The notes beneath the pieces are model-generated. The model was not told the origin of the DNA. It made no database searches and was given only the letters and a program-made list of their open reading frames with translations. DNA of 30,464 nt from positions 1 to 30,464 of the forward strand of contig JAZRDM010000042.1 in assembly GCA_045660265.1 (NCBI GenBank), read 5' to 3'. Source of the stretch: Scatosoma sp045660265. GTDB lineage: Bacteria; Bacillota; Clostridia; Christensenellales; Borkfalkiaceae. Of the stretch, positions 23,621-30,464 are shown one piece after another. The position numbers and the translations under genes are program-made. The stretch's first letter is position 1. Every line of letters begins with the position of its first letter.

Positions 23621-23868
23621 GCTGTATAAAAGCGTATGTATGGGTTGAGACGGGAAGTTACTGAAAATCCTAAGCTTGAAGCCGCTCAGGCAGATAATTT
23701 CCGTTGACAAAAGTGGGGCATAGATTCCTGCGACTAACCGAGGCTTTGCGTAAGGACGCTCGGTGTGAAAAACAAGGGTGTTTTTATTTTGCAAAGAACT
23801 CGATACACACGGAACTGTTGATACAGCGAAAAATAATTGTTAGTATAAAGGTAAAAGGAGTAACAAAC
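23621..23868 (+). promoter_or_regulatory. Structured 5' leader of rpsJ with possible attenuator
   Basis: Non-coding leader with several pairings. ACGGGAAGTTA (23650-23660) pairs with TAATTTCCGT (23695-23704), closing a domain. ACCGA (23737-23741) with TCGGT (23760-23764) encloses GCGT/ACGC (23748-23759). AAAAACA (23768-23774) with TGTTTTT (23779-23785) is followed by ATTTT and resembles a weak intrinsic terminator. I recognise no riboswitch or T-box consensus. Autogenous control by a ribosomal protein is the likely reason for such a leader, but this is inference. Confidence 0.55.
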
Positions 23869-24168
23869 ATGGCAGTACAAAAAATCAGAATTAAGTTAGT
23901 AGCTTATGATCACGAACTCGTTGACGAAGCGGCAAGCCGTATCGTTGAAACGATGAAAAAGAGCGGGGCAAAGATTTCCGGTCCTATTCCTCTTCCCACG
24001 GAAAGAGAAATCGTAACCATCCTTCGTTCCCCCCACAAATACAAGGATTCGAGAGAACAATTCGAAATGAGAACGTATAAGAGAATTATCGACATCTATT
24101 CTCCTAACGCAAAGCTTCTTGATTCCATCCACCTTCCTGCAGGCGTTGATATCAAAATCAAGCTCTAA
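23869..24168 (+). CDS. rpsJ: 30S ribosomal protein S10
   Basis: 99-aa protein of the 30S head, also known elsewhere as the transcription antitermination factor NusE. It begins MAVQKIRIKLVAYDHELVD and contains ISGPIPLPTEREIVTILRSPHKYKDSREQFE, with the long loop that reaches the decoding side. Length is about 99-103 in the family. ATG 23869 has AAAAGGAG at 23853-23860. The frame is open upstream to 23704, but that portion is the structured leader. It is first in the operon; a 103-nt gap with a hairpin (about 24200-24232) precedes rplC. Confidence 0.97.
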   Translation: MAVQKIRIKLVAYDHELVDEAASRIVETMKKSGAKISGPIPLPTEREIVTILRSPHKYKDSREQFEMRTYKRIIDIYSPNAKLLDSIHLPAGVDIKIKL

Positions 24169-24271
24169 TAGGAAAACAAAAACAAGTTAAAAAATTTTGC
24201 CGAAGGATACTTTGAAAACAAGGTATCGGAAAGTAAAGTAAAAAATAAATTTTAAGGAGTGAACTTTATCA

Positions 24272-24907
24272 ATGAATAAAGCAATCATCGGTCGCAAAGT
24301 TGGCATGACGCAAATCTTTGCGCAAGACGGGAAAGTAATTCCCGTAACGGTAGTAGAAGCAGGTCCTTGCCCCGTAGTTCAGGTAAAGACGGTTGAAAAC
24401 GACGGCTATGCTGCGTTGAAACTCGGTTTTATCGAAACGAGCGAAAAGGCATTGACGAAACCCGAACTTGGTCAATTCAAGAAAGCTGGCGTTAAACCCC
24501 ACAAAGTATTGAAGGAAATCAGAGTGGAAAATGCTGAAAACTATCAAGTAGGCAACGAACTCAAAGCTGACGTATTCGCAGCAGGGGACAAGGTTGACGT
24601 TTCTGGCGTAACCAAAGGTCATGGTTTCACGGGTGTTATCAAGCGTTGGAATCAACACAGATTGAAGATGACGCACGGTACTGGCCCTGTGCATAGAGAA
24701 CCCGGTTCTATGGGTCCTATCTCCTCCCCTTCGAGAGTATTTAAGCACAAACACCTCGCTGGTCAATACGGTGTGGAAAACGTAACCATCCAAAACCTTG
24801 AAGTTGTTAAGGTTGACTTGGATAGAAACGTACTTCTCATCAAAGGTGCTATCCCTGGTCCTAAGGGCAGCATTGTAACCGTAAAAAACAGTGTTAAGAG
24901 CAAATAA
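24272..24907 (+). CDS. rplC: 50S ribosomal protein L3
   Basis: 211-aa early-assembly protein near the peptidyl transferase centre. Diagnostic start MNKAIIGRKVGMTQIF and the conserved loop KGHGFTGVIKRWN, then THGTGPVHREPGSMG and GAIPGPKGSIVTV at the C-terminus. Length is typical. AAGGAG sits about 12 nt before the ATG, longer than elsewhere in the operon, which may slightly lower initiation. Confidence 0.97.
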   Translation: MNKAIIGRKVGMTQIFAQDGKVIPVTVVEAGPCPVVQVKTVENDGYAALKLGFIETSEKALTKPELGQFKKAGVKPHKVLKEIRVENAENYQVGNELKADVFAAGDKVDVSGVTKGHGFTGVIKRWNQHRLKMTHGTGPVHREPGSMGPISSPSRVFKHKHLAGQYGVENVTIQNLEVVKVDLDRNVLLIKGAIPGPKGSIVTVKNSVKSK

Positions 24908-24922
24908 GGAGAGTGAACAGAA

Positions 24923-25546
24923 ATGGCGGCTATTAAAGTATTAAATATGAGCGGCTCTGAAGTTGGTACCATCGAACTTAACGATAACGTTTTCGGTGTT
25001 GAATACAGAGAGTCCTTAATTCATCAAGCAGTCGTTACCCGTCTTGCAAATGAAAGACAAGGTACAAAATCCACCCTCACGAGAAGCGAAGTAAGAGGGG
25101 GCGGGATTAAGCCCTGGAGACAAAAGGGTACGGGTCGTGCTCGTCAAGGCTCCATCAGAGCTCCCCAATGGATTAAAGGTGGCGTAGTATTCGCGCCTAA
25201 ATCCCGCGACTTCTCTAAGAAGATGAACGCATCTGCAAAGAAGGCAGCTCTTCTTTCCGCACTTTCTAAGAAAGTGGCAGACGGTGAATTCATCGTAGTT
25301 GACGAATTGAAAGTATCCGCACCCAAGACCAAAGAAATGGCAGCGTTCCAAAAAGCGCTTGGCTTAAACAAGACGGCTCTTGTGGTTATGGACAACAACG
25401 ACGTGGACGTAATTCGCGCTGCGGCAAACTTGCCTAAGTTGGCTACGTTGCCCCTTGCGCAACTCAGCACCTACGAAGTAGTTGCAAACAGCGTAATCGT
25501 TATGACGAAAGCAGCTGTTGAGAAATTCCAGGAGGTTAACGCATAA
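24923..25546 (+). CDS. rplD: 50S ribosomal protein L4
   Basis: 207-aa protein lining the peptide exit tunnel. The central extended loop is recognisable as RSEVRGGGIKPWRQKGTGRARQGS (about 52-75), followed by PQWIKGGVVFAPKSRDF. The globular part has VVDELKVSAPKTKEM and ALVVMDN. Length is typical. L4 represses the S10 operon in gamma-proteobacteria; whether it acts on the leader here is unknown. Its stop overlaps the rplW start by one base (TAATG), so translation is coupled. Confidence 0.97.
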   Translation: MAAIKVLNMSGSEVGTIELNDNVFGVEYRESLIHQAVVTRLANERQGTKSTLTRSEVRGGGIKPWRQKGTGRARQGSIRAPQWIKGGVVFAPKSRDFSKKMNASAKKAALLSALSKKVADGEFIVVDELKVSAPKTKEMAAFQKALGLNKTALVVMDNNDVDVIRAAANLPKLATLPLAQLSTYEVVANSVIVMTKAAVEKFQEVNA

Positions 25547-25836
25547 TGTTTGCTCAGGATATTATTTTGAAGCCCGTTCTTACCGAAAAGGCATACGACG
25601 GGATCGCATCTAAGAAGTACACCTTCTACGTAAAGAAGGACGCAAACAAGACGCAGATTAAATTGGCTGTTGAAAGCATCTTCGGCGTAAAAGTTGAAAG
25701 TGTAAACACCGTTAGCTGCAAGGGTAAACTCAAGAGAATGGGCAGAAACGAGGGTTATACTCCCGATCGTAAAAAAGCTATCGTTACGTTGAAAGAAGAT
25801 AGCAAGTCCATTGAATTCTTTGATGCTTTGACTTAA
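25546..25836 (+). CDS. rplW: 50S ribosomal protein L23
   Basis: 96-aa protein at the tunnel exit, the docking site for trigger factor and SRP. Motifs: DIILKPVLTEKAYDGI at the N-terminus, KYTFYVKKDANKTQIKLAVESIF, and VSCKGKLKRMGRNEGYTPDRKKAIVTL. Length is normal. The ATG overlaps the rplD stop, and the ribosome binding site AGGAGG lies inside the end of rplD. Confidence 0.97.
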   Translation: MFAQDIILKPVLTEKAYDGIASKKYTFYVKKDANKTQIKLAVESIFGVKVESVNTVSCKGKLKRMGRNEGYTPDRKKAIVTLKEDSKSIEFFDALT

Positions 25837-25853
25837 TCAGGAGGAAGTAGAAA

Positions 25854-26681
25854 ATGGCTATTAAATCGTATAAACCCACGTCGGCTGGTCGTGGTTTTGT
25901 AACGGTTTTGACCAATGACGACTTGACGGGTGATAAGCCCGAAAGATCCTTGTTGCACGATCAACGCAAGAGCGGCGGTCGTAACAACATGGGTAGAATT
26001 ACTACCAGACACATCGGCGGTGGTAACCGCAGAAAGTATCGTATCATCGACTTCAAGAGATTGAAGGATGACATTCCCGCAACGGTTAAGAGCATCCAAT
26101 ACGACCCGAACAGAAGCGCACATATCGCGCTTATCGCGTATGCAGACGGTGTTAAGTCGTATATTCTTGCGCCTGTAGGTCTTAACGTTGGCGACAAGGT
26201 TATGAGCGGTGTAAACGCTGACATCAAAGTTGGTAACGCTCTTCCCCTTGAAAACATCCCTGTAGGTACGATGGTACACAATATCGAACTTACGCCTGGT
26301 AAAGGTGGCCAAATCGCAAGAAGCGCTGGTATCTCCGCGCAAATCATGGCAGTTGAAGGTAAGTATGCAACGCTCAGAATGCCTAGCGGCGAAATGAGAT
26401 ACGTACTCTTAAAGTGCCGTGCTACGATTGGTCAAGTAGGTAACGTAGACCACGAACTTGTTAGCTTGGGTAAAGCAGGTAAGGCTAGATACCTTGGCCT
26501 TCGTCCCGAAGTTAGAGGTTCGGTTATGAACCCTGTAGATCACCCCCACGGTGGTGGTGAAGGTAAATCGCCTATCGGCCATGCTGGTCCTTTGACCCCT
26601 TGGGGCAAGCCTGCTCTTGGCTACAAGACGAGAAAGAAGAAGAATGCAACCAGCAAGTTCATTCTTAAGAGAATCAACTAA
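25854..26681 (+). CDS. rplB: 50S ribosomal protein L2
   Basis: 275-aa protein required for subunit association and peptidyl transfer. It begins MAIKSYKPTSAGRGFVTV, contains SGGRNNMGRITTRHIGGGNRRKYR, and near the C-terminus has the signature VDHPHGGGEGKSP with the conserved functional His. Length is typical (273-277). An AGGAGG ribosome binding site lies just upstream. Confidence 0.98.
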   Translation: MAIKSYKPTSAGRGFVTVLTNDDLTGDKPERSLLHDQRKSGGRNNMGRITTRHIGGGNRRKYRIIDFKRLKDDIPATVKSIQYDPNRSAHIALIAYADGVKSYILAPVGLNVGDKVMSGVNADIKVGNALPLENIPVGTMVHNIELTPGKGGQIARSAGISAQIMAVEGKYATLRMPSGEMRYVLLKCRATIGQVGNVDHELVSLGKAGKARYLGLRPEVRGSVMNPVDHPHGGGEGKSPIGHAGPLTPWGKPALGYKTRKKKNATSKFILKRIN

Positions 26682-26696
26682 TCGGAGGATTGAAAA

Positions 26697-26975
26697 ATGT
26701 CGAGAAGTGTTAAGAAAGGACCTTATGTCGAAGCGAAGCTTTTGAGCAGAATTCAAGCTATGAACGCATCGAATGAGAAAAAAGTTATCAAGACCTGGTC
26801 GAGAGCATCCACGATTTTCCCTGATTTCGTAGGTCACACGATTGCAGTATACGACGGACGTAAGCACGTTCCCGTATACGTAACGGAAGATATGATTGGC
26901 TGCAAGCTCGGTGAGTTTGCTCCCACCAGAACGTTCCACGGTCACGCAGCAAAGACGACCTCGCCCGGTAGATAA
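26697..26975 (+). CDS. rpsS: 30S ribosomal protein S19
   Basis: 92-aa protein of the 30S head, forming a complex with S13. Begins MSRSVKKGPYVEAKLL and has KTWSRASTIFPDFVGHTIAVYDGRKHVPVYVTEDMIG and LGEFAPTRTF, the conserved core. Length is normal (about 92-93). A CGGAGG ribosome binding site follows 9 nt after rplB ends. Confidence 0.97.
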   Translation: MSRSVKKGPYVEAKLLSRIQAMNASNEKKVIKTWSRASTIFPDFVGHTIAVYDGRKHVPVYVTEDMIGCKLGEFAPTRTFHGHAAKTTSPGR

Positions 26976-26988
26976 GGAGAAATAAGAA

Positions 26989-27390
26989 ATGGCAACTAAT
27001 ATGAAAAAGAAGACGGAAAGGGTTGCAGCAAATAAAGAAAAACGCCCTTACGCAGTCGCTAAGTATATCAGAGTTTCCCCTTACAAAGTAAGAACGGTTC
27101 TTGCTTTGATTCGTGGAAAGAGCTACAGAGAAGCGAAAGCGATTCTCGATTACAGTGTAAACGGCAGCGCGCTTGCAGTTAAGAAGGTTCTTATGTCTGC
27201 AGCAGCAAACGCAGAACACAATATGGGTATGGACAAGAATGACCTTTACGTTGCAGAATGTTTTGCAGACGGCGGTCAAATGCTTAAGAGAATGCAACCT
27301 GTATCTAAGGGTAGAGGTCATGCAATCCTTAAGAGAACGAGCCATATTACCGTAATTTTGGACGTTAAGAAATTGGAGGTAGATGCATAA
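26989..27390 (+). CDS. rplV: 50S ribosomal protein L22
   Basis: 133-aa protein whose beta hairpin lines the exit tunnel. The core starts at about residue 22 (AVAKYIRVSPYKVRTVLALIRGKS) and includes VLMSAAANAEHNMGMD, followed by FADGGQMLKRMQPVSKGRGHAILKRTSHITV, the hairpin tip where macrolide resistance changes can occur. About 18 extra basic residues precede the usual start (family about 110-115 aa). The stop overlaps the rpsC start (TAATG). Confidence 0.96.
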   Translation: MATNMKKKTERVAANKEKRPYAVAKYIRVSPYKVRTVLALIRGKSYREAKAILDYSVNGSALAVKKVLMSAAANAEHNMGMDKNDLYVAECFADGGQMLKRMQPVSKGRGHAILKRTSHITVILDVKKLEVDA

Positions 27391-28058
27391 TGGGACAGAA
27401 AGTTAATCCTCACGGCTTAAGAGTCGGCGTTATCAGCGGTTGGAACACCCAATGGTATGCAGATAAGAAAGAATTCTCCAAATTCCTTAAAGAAGACAAC
27501 GTAATTCGTACCTTCTTAAAGAAGAAGTACTATGCAGCTGCAATCAGCAAGATTATGATTGAAAGAGCAGCAGCAAGAATCGTTGTTACGATCTACACGG
27601 CTCGTCCCGGCGTTATCATTGGTAAAGCTGGCAGCGAAGTAGAAGTTATTAAGAAAGACCTTGCAAAGCTTACGAACGGTAAGGCTGTTATCATCAACAT
27701 TACGGAAGTAAGAAAGCCTGATTGCGACGCACAACTCGTAGCAGAAGGCGTTGCTGCTCAGCTTGAAAAGCGTATGTCTTTCAGACGTTGCATGAAGCAA
27801 GCGATTGGCCGTTCGATGAGAGCTGGCGCAAAGGGTATTAAGATGATGGTTAGCGGTCGTTTAGACGGCGCTGAAATTGCAAGAAGCGAACAATATCATG
27901 AAGGTTCTATTCCCCTTCAAACGCTTCGCGCAGACATCGACTACGGCTTTGCTGAAGCACACACCACGTTCGGTATGATCGGTGTTAAGTGCTGGATTTA
28001 CAAGGGCGAAGTCATTAAGGCTGCTAAGAAGCCCGTAACGGAAGGAGGCGAACAGTAA
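27390..28058 (+). CDS. rpsC: 30S ribosomal protein S3
   Basis: 222-aa protein at the mRNA entry site. Begins MGQKVNPHGLRVGVISGWNTQWYA. It has the KH domain block RPGVIIGKAGSEVEVIKKDL and C-terminal AQLEKRMSFRRCMKQAIGRSMRAGAKGIKMMVSGRL. Length is typical. Translationally coupled to rplV before it and rplP after it through one-base overlaps. Confidence 0.98.
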   Translation: MGQKVNPHGLRVGVISGWNTQWYADKKEFSKFLKEDNVIRTFLKKKYYAAAISKIMIERAAARIVVTIYTARPGVIIGKAGSEVEVIKKDLAKLTNGKAVIINITEVRKPDCDAQLVAEGVAAQLEKRMSFRRCMKQAIGRSMRAGAKGIKMMVSGRLDGAEIARSEQYHEGSIPLQTLRADIDYGFAEAHTTFGMIGVKCWIYKGEVIKAAKKPVTEGGEQ

Positions 28059-28507
28059 TGTTAATTCCCAAGAGAGTAAAAAGAAGAAGACAGCATCGTG
28101 GTACCATGAAAGGTAAGGCACAAAAGGGTAACGTAATCGCATACGGCGAATACGGTCTTGTATCCGAAGAACTTGGCTGGATTAAATCCAACCAAATCGA
28201 AGCTGCCCGTATCGCAATGACGAGATTCATTAAGCGTGGCGGTAAAGTTTGGATTGACATTTTCCCTCACAAGCCTATCACGAAGAAACCTGCAGAAACT
28301 CGTATGGGTTCTGGTAAAGGTTCGGTAGAATACTGGGTAGCAGTAGTTAAACCTGGCCGTGTAATGTTTGAAATGGCAGGCGTTAACGAAGACGTTGCAA
28401 GAGAAGCAATGCGTCTTGCATCGCACAAGTTGCCCGTTAAGTGCAAGTTTGTTAAGAAAGAAGTCGTAGCGGAAGTTACCGAAACGGCAGAAGGCGGTGA
28501 ACAATAA
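28058..28507 (+). CDS. rplP: 50S ribosomal protein L16
   Basis: 149-aa protein contacting the A-site tRNA. Begins MLIPKRVKRRRQHRGTMKGKAQKGN, with RIAMTRFIKRGGKVWIDIFPHKPITKKPAETRMGSGKGS and EYWVAVVKPGRVMFE. Length is slightly above the usual 137-147 because of an acidic tail (EVTETAEGGEQ), which resembles the tail of rpsC (PVTEGGEQ). It overlaps rpmC by one base. Confidence 0.97.
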   Translation: MLIPKRVKRRRQHRGTMKGKAQKGNVIAYGEYGLVSEELGWIKSNQIEAARIAMTRFIKRGGKVWIDIFPHKPITKKPAETRMGSGKGSVEYWVAVVKPGRVMFEMAGVNEDVAREAMRLASHKLPVKCKFVKKEVVAEVTETAEGGEQ

Positions 28508-28701
28508 TGAAGTATCAACAAGTAAAAGAAATGACGAGCGAAGAGCTTGTAGCTAAGCTCGCAGAGCTTAAGAACGAATATTTCAACCTTCGTTTCCGTT
28601 TGGCTTCGGGCCAACTTGAAAACCCCGCTTCCATCAAAACCTGCAAGAGAGATATCGCTCGCATCAACACGGAAATCCGCGCGAGAGAACTCAAAGCGTA
28701 A
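28507..28701 (+). CDS. rpmC: 50S ribosomal protein L29
   Basis: 64-aa all-helical protein near the tunnel exit. Sequence features: EMTSEELVAKLAELKNEYFNLRFRLASGQLENP, the standard core, followed by CKRDIARINTEIRARE. Normal length. Start coupled to the rplP stop (TAATG). Confidence 0.96.
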   Translation: MKYQQVKEMTSEELVAKLAELKNEYFNLRFRLASGQLENPASIKTCKRDIARINTEIRARELKA

Positions 28702-28718
28702 ATCGGAGGACAGCAATC

Positions 28719-28973
28719 ATGGAAAGAAATTTGAGAAAAGAAAGAATCGGTCTTGTTGTATCCGATAAGATGGATAAAACTGTTGTCGTAGAAATTACGG
28801 ACAAGAGTAAGCACCCCCTCTACAAGAAGACCATCACGAAATCTAAGCGCATCAAGGCGCACGACGAAGAAAATGCGTGCGGCGTTGGCGACAAGGTAAG
28901 AATCGTCGAGACGAGAAAGCTCAGCAAGGACAAGAACTGGAGAGTTGCTGAAATCGTCGAGAAAGCTAAGTAA
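28719..28973 (+). CDS. rpsQ: 30S ribosomal protein S17
   Basis: 84-aa OB-fold primary 16S rRNA binder. Begins MERNLRKERIGLVVSDKMDKTVVVEI, with HPLYKKTITKSKRIKAHDEENACGVGDKVRIVETRKLSKDKNWRV. Normal length; GGAGG ribosome binding site 11 nt upstream. Confidence 0.97.
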   Translation: MERNLRKERIGLVVSDKMDKTVVVEITDKSKHPLYKKTITKSKRIKAHDEENACGVGDKVRIVETRKLSKDKNWRVAEIVEKAK

Positions 28974-28993
28974 TTATAAAGGAGAATAAGAGT

Positions 28994-29362
28994 ATGATAC
29001 AACCTCAATCCAGACTCAAAGCAGCCGATAACTCCGGCGCAAAAGAGTTGATGTGTATTAGAGTATTAGGCGGCTCCTTCCGTAAGACAGGCAACATCGG
29101 CGACGTAATCGTAGCGTCTGTAAAGACGGCTACCCCCGGCGGTGCTGTTAAGAAGGGCGACGTTGTAGAAGCTGTTATCGTTAGAACTGCAAAAGGTATC
29201 AGAAGAGCTGACGGTACGTTTGTTAAGTTTGACGACAACGCAGCCGTAATTATTGATAACCAAAAACAACCTAAAGGTACGCGTATCTTTGGGCCGATCG
29301 CGAGAGAATTGAGAGATAAAGATTACATGAAGATTATCTCCCTTGCTCCCGAAGTTCTGTAA
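28994..29362 (+). CDS. rplN: 50S ribosomal protein L14
   Basis: 122-aa protein at the subunit interface. Begins MIQPQSRLKAADNSGAKELMCIRVLGG and includes IVRTAKGIRRADGTFVKFDDNAAVIID, followed by KGTRIFGPIARELRDKDYMKIISLAPEVL, the complete family pattern at the standard length of 122. Confidence 0.98.
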   Translation: MIQPQSRLKAADNSGAKELMCIRVLGGSFRKTGNIGDVIVASVKTATPGGAVKKGDVVEAVIVRTAKGIRRADGTFVKFDDNAAVIIDNQKQPKGTRIFGPIARELRDKDYMKIISLAPEVL

Positions 29363-29382
29363 TTTGTAAGGAGGATGAAACA

Positions 29383-29814
29383 ATGAACGTAAAAGTAAAT
29401 GATAACGTACTTGTAATTGCCGGTAAAGATAAAGGCGTACAGGGAAAAGTCCTTGCCACCTCCCCCAAAGCAAATACGGTAACGGTAGAAGGTGTTCGTA
29501 TCCAAAAGAAGCATCAAAAAGCTAGAAAAGCGAACGAAACGAGCAAGATCGCAGAAATTCCCGGCGCAATCGACGCGTCTAACGTAATGGTAGTTTGCCC
29601 CGTTTGCGGCAAAGCAACGAGAGTAAAGCATAGCGAAGTAGACGGTAAGAAAGTTCGCGTATGTGGTAAGAAAGATTGCGGCGCTGTTCTTGATAAGGCA
29701 TATTCGAAGAAAGTTGCAGCAAAAGCTGCTGCAGCTGCAGAAGAAGCACCTAAGAAGAGAACGAGAAAGCGTGCTGCAAAGGCAGAAGTTACCGAGGCAA
29801 CGGATAAAGAGTAA
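29383..29814 (+). CDS. rplX: 50S ribosomal protein L24 with extended tail
   Basis: 143-aa assembly-initiator protein. The KOW motif is at DNVLVIAGKDKGVQGKVLA (about 7-25), then GVRIQKKHQKARKANET. A four-cysteine ribbon follows: CPVC (about 72-75) and CGKKDC (about 93-98). The family is usually 100-110 aa; here about 35-40 additional residues form an Ala/Lys/Glu-rich tail (VAAKAAAAAEEAP, KKRTRKRAAKAE). The tail is in frame with normal codon use and ends 14 nt before rplE, so it is not a frameshift. Confidence 0.95.
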   Translation: MNVKVNDNVLVIAGKDKGVQGKVLATSPKANTVTVEGVRIQKKHQKARKANETSKIAEIPGAIDASNVMVVCPVCGKATRVKHSEVDGKKVRVCGKKDCGAVLDKAYSKKVAAKAAAAAEEAPKKRTRKRAAKAEVTEATDKE

Positions 29815-29828
29815 CGAGGTGAGTTAAG

Positions 29829-30386
29829 ATGGCAGAAAAAGTATATAAAAACAGAGTAAAAGAAAAGTACGAAAAAGAAGTAGTACCTTTCCTTATGAAG
29901 AAATTCGGTTATAAGTCTGTTATGGAATGCCCCAGACTCGAAAAAATCGTTATTAACACGGGTCTTGGCGACATTAAAGACAATGCAAAATCCATCCAAA
30001 CGACTGAAAATGAAATCAAGTTGATCGCTGGTCAACAGCCTATCTTGACGAAGGCTAAGAAATCGGTTGCAAACTTCAAAGTAAGAGAAGGTCAAACGGT
30101 TGGTATTAAAGTAACCCTTCGTGGTGAAAGAATGTATAACTTCTATGACAAGTTCGTATCCATCGCGCTTCCCAGACTCCGCGACTTCCGCGGTGTGCCT
30201 GATAAAGCGTTCGACGGACGCGGCAACTACTCGGTTGGTTTGAAAGAACAACTTATCTTCCCCGAAATCACGTATGATCAGGTTGAGAAGATTAGAGGTA
30301 TGGACGTAGCAATTGTTACGACTGCAAAGACCGATGAAGAGGCTAGAGAGCTTTTGAGAGCACTCGGTATGCCTTTCAAGAAGTAA
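29829..30386 (+). CDS. rplE: 50S ribosomal protein L5
   Basis: 185-aa 5S rRNA-binding protein of the central protuberance. It contains RLEKIVINTGLGDIKDNAKSI (about 36-56), GQQPILTKAKKSVANFKVREG and VTLRGERMYNFYDKFVSIALPRLRDFRG, then the GNYSVGLKEQLIFPEI block. Length is typical (about 179-187). A GAGGTGAG ribosome binding site precedes the ATG. Confidence 0.98.
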   Translation: MAEKVYKNRVKEKYEKEVVPFLMKKFGYKSVMECPRLEKIVINTGLGDIKDNAKSIQTTENEIKLIAGQQPILTKAKKSVANFKVREGQTVGIKVTLRGERMYNFYDKFVSIALPRLRDFRGVPDKAFDGRGNYSVGLKEQLIFPEITYDQVEKIRGMDVAIVTTAKTDEEARELLRALGMPFKK

Positions 30387-30398
30387 GGAGAAACGAAC

Positions 30399-30464
30399 AT
30401 GGCAAAGAAGTCAATGATTAATAAACAGCAAAAGACGCCTAAGTTCTCTACGAGAGCTTATACG
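30399..30464 (+). CDS. rpsN: 30S ribosomal protein S14, 3' partial (probable zinc-type)
   Basis: The first 22 codons of rpsN, cut by the window edge: MAKKSMINKQQKTPKFSTRA and onward. This opening matches the short zinc-binding S14 form (61 aa) rather than the roughly 89-aa zinc-free form. The cysteine ribbon itself lies beyond the window. AAGGAG precedes the ATG by 9 nt; the gene follows rplE as in the usual spc operon. Confidence 0.9.
   Translation, partial: MAKKSMINKQQKTPKFSTRAYT

Noticed and set aside
23704..23868. In-frame N-terminal extension of rpsJ by 55 residues
   Set aside because: The stretch is the structured leader, S10 has a conserved start at MAVQKIRIK, and the only good ribosome binding site is at 23853-23860.
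29514..30251. 245-aa open frame on the minus strand opposite rplX and rplE
   Set aside because: It overlaps two certain ribosomal protein genes, has no ribosome binding site and its composition is that of a reverse-frame shadow.

Overview
The window is a stretch of bacterial chromosome, most likely from a Gram-positive member of the Firmicutes (Clostridia-like). The basis is moderate-to-low GC content, strong AAGGAGG-type ribosome binding sites, sigma-A promoters with TG-extended -10 boxes, the cdaA, secG-rnr-smpB and pgk-tpiA-gpmI neighbourhoods, a lipobox deacetylase, and the beginning of a probable zinc-type rpsN. No rRNA, tRNA, CRISPR array, transposase or prophage was seen. I cannot assign the genus from the sequence.

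Layout. 1-3224: the 3' part of a very large SF1 helicase with a Vsr-like nuclease domain. 3246-6042: a ComEC-type DNA channel lacking the usual C-terminal hydrolase domain, then holA behind its own promoter. 6100-7085: the diadenylate cyclase gene cdaA, overlapped by a 35-codon membrane ORF where cdaR normally sits. 7161-8480: aspartate kinase, ending at a bidirectional terminator shared with a convergent polysaccharide deacetylase lipoprotein. 9585-11634: an APH/NahK-like sugar kinase with a near-ideal promoter, a tiny DUF3789-like membrane protein on the opposite strand, and a nitrilase-fold protein that seems to have lost its catalytic residues.

11694-14661 (minus strand): secG, rnr, smpB, a protein-export and RNA quality-control group. 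14835-18904 (minus strand): pgk-tpiA-gpmI, lower glycolysis from one strong promoter. Its pgk-tpiA gap holds two tandem, structured, roughly 124-nt repeat elements. 19104-20515: thyA and folA, the dTMP/folate cycle pair. 20679-22508: typA/bipA. 22601-23429: a divergent pair, a small XRE-type regulator and a SLOG-like protein, with an inverted repeat placed exactly between the two -35 boxes.

23435 to the end: a 27-nt alternating purine/pyrimidine tract, a strong promoter, a 250-nt structured leader, then the S10-spc ribosomal operon in canonical order: rpsJ, rplC, rplD, rplW, rplB, rpsS, rplV, rpsC, rplP, rpmC, rpsQ, rplN, rplX, rplE, rpsN (cut by the window end).

Most of the window is housekeeping. 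The parts most likely to be new are the 35-residue membrane protein coupled to cdaA, the tandem structured elements between pgk and tpiA, the XRE/SLOG divergent unit, the S10 leader and the degenerate nitrilase homologue.
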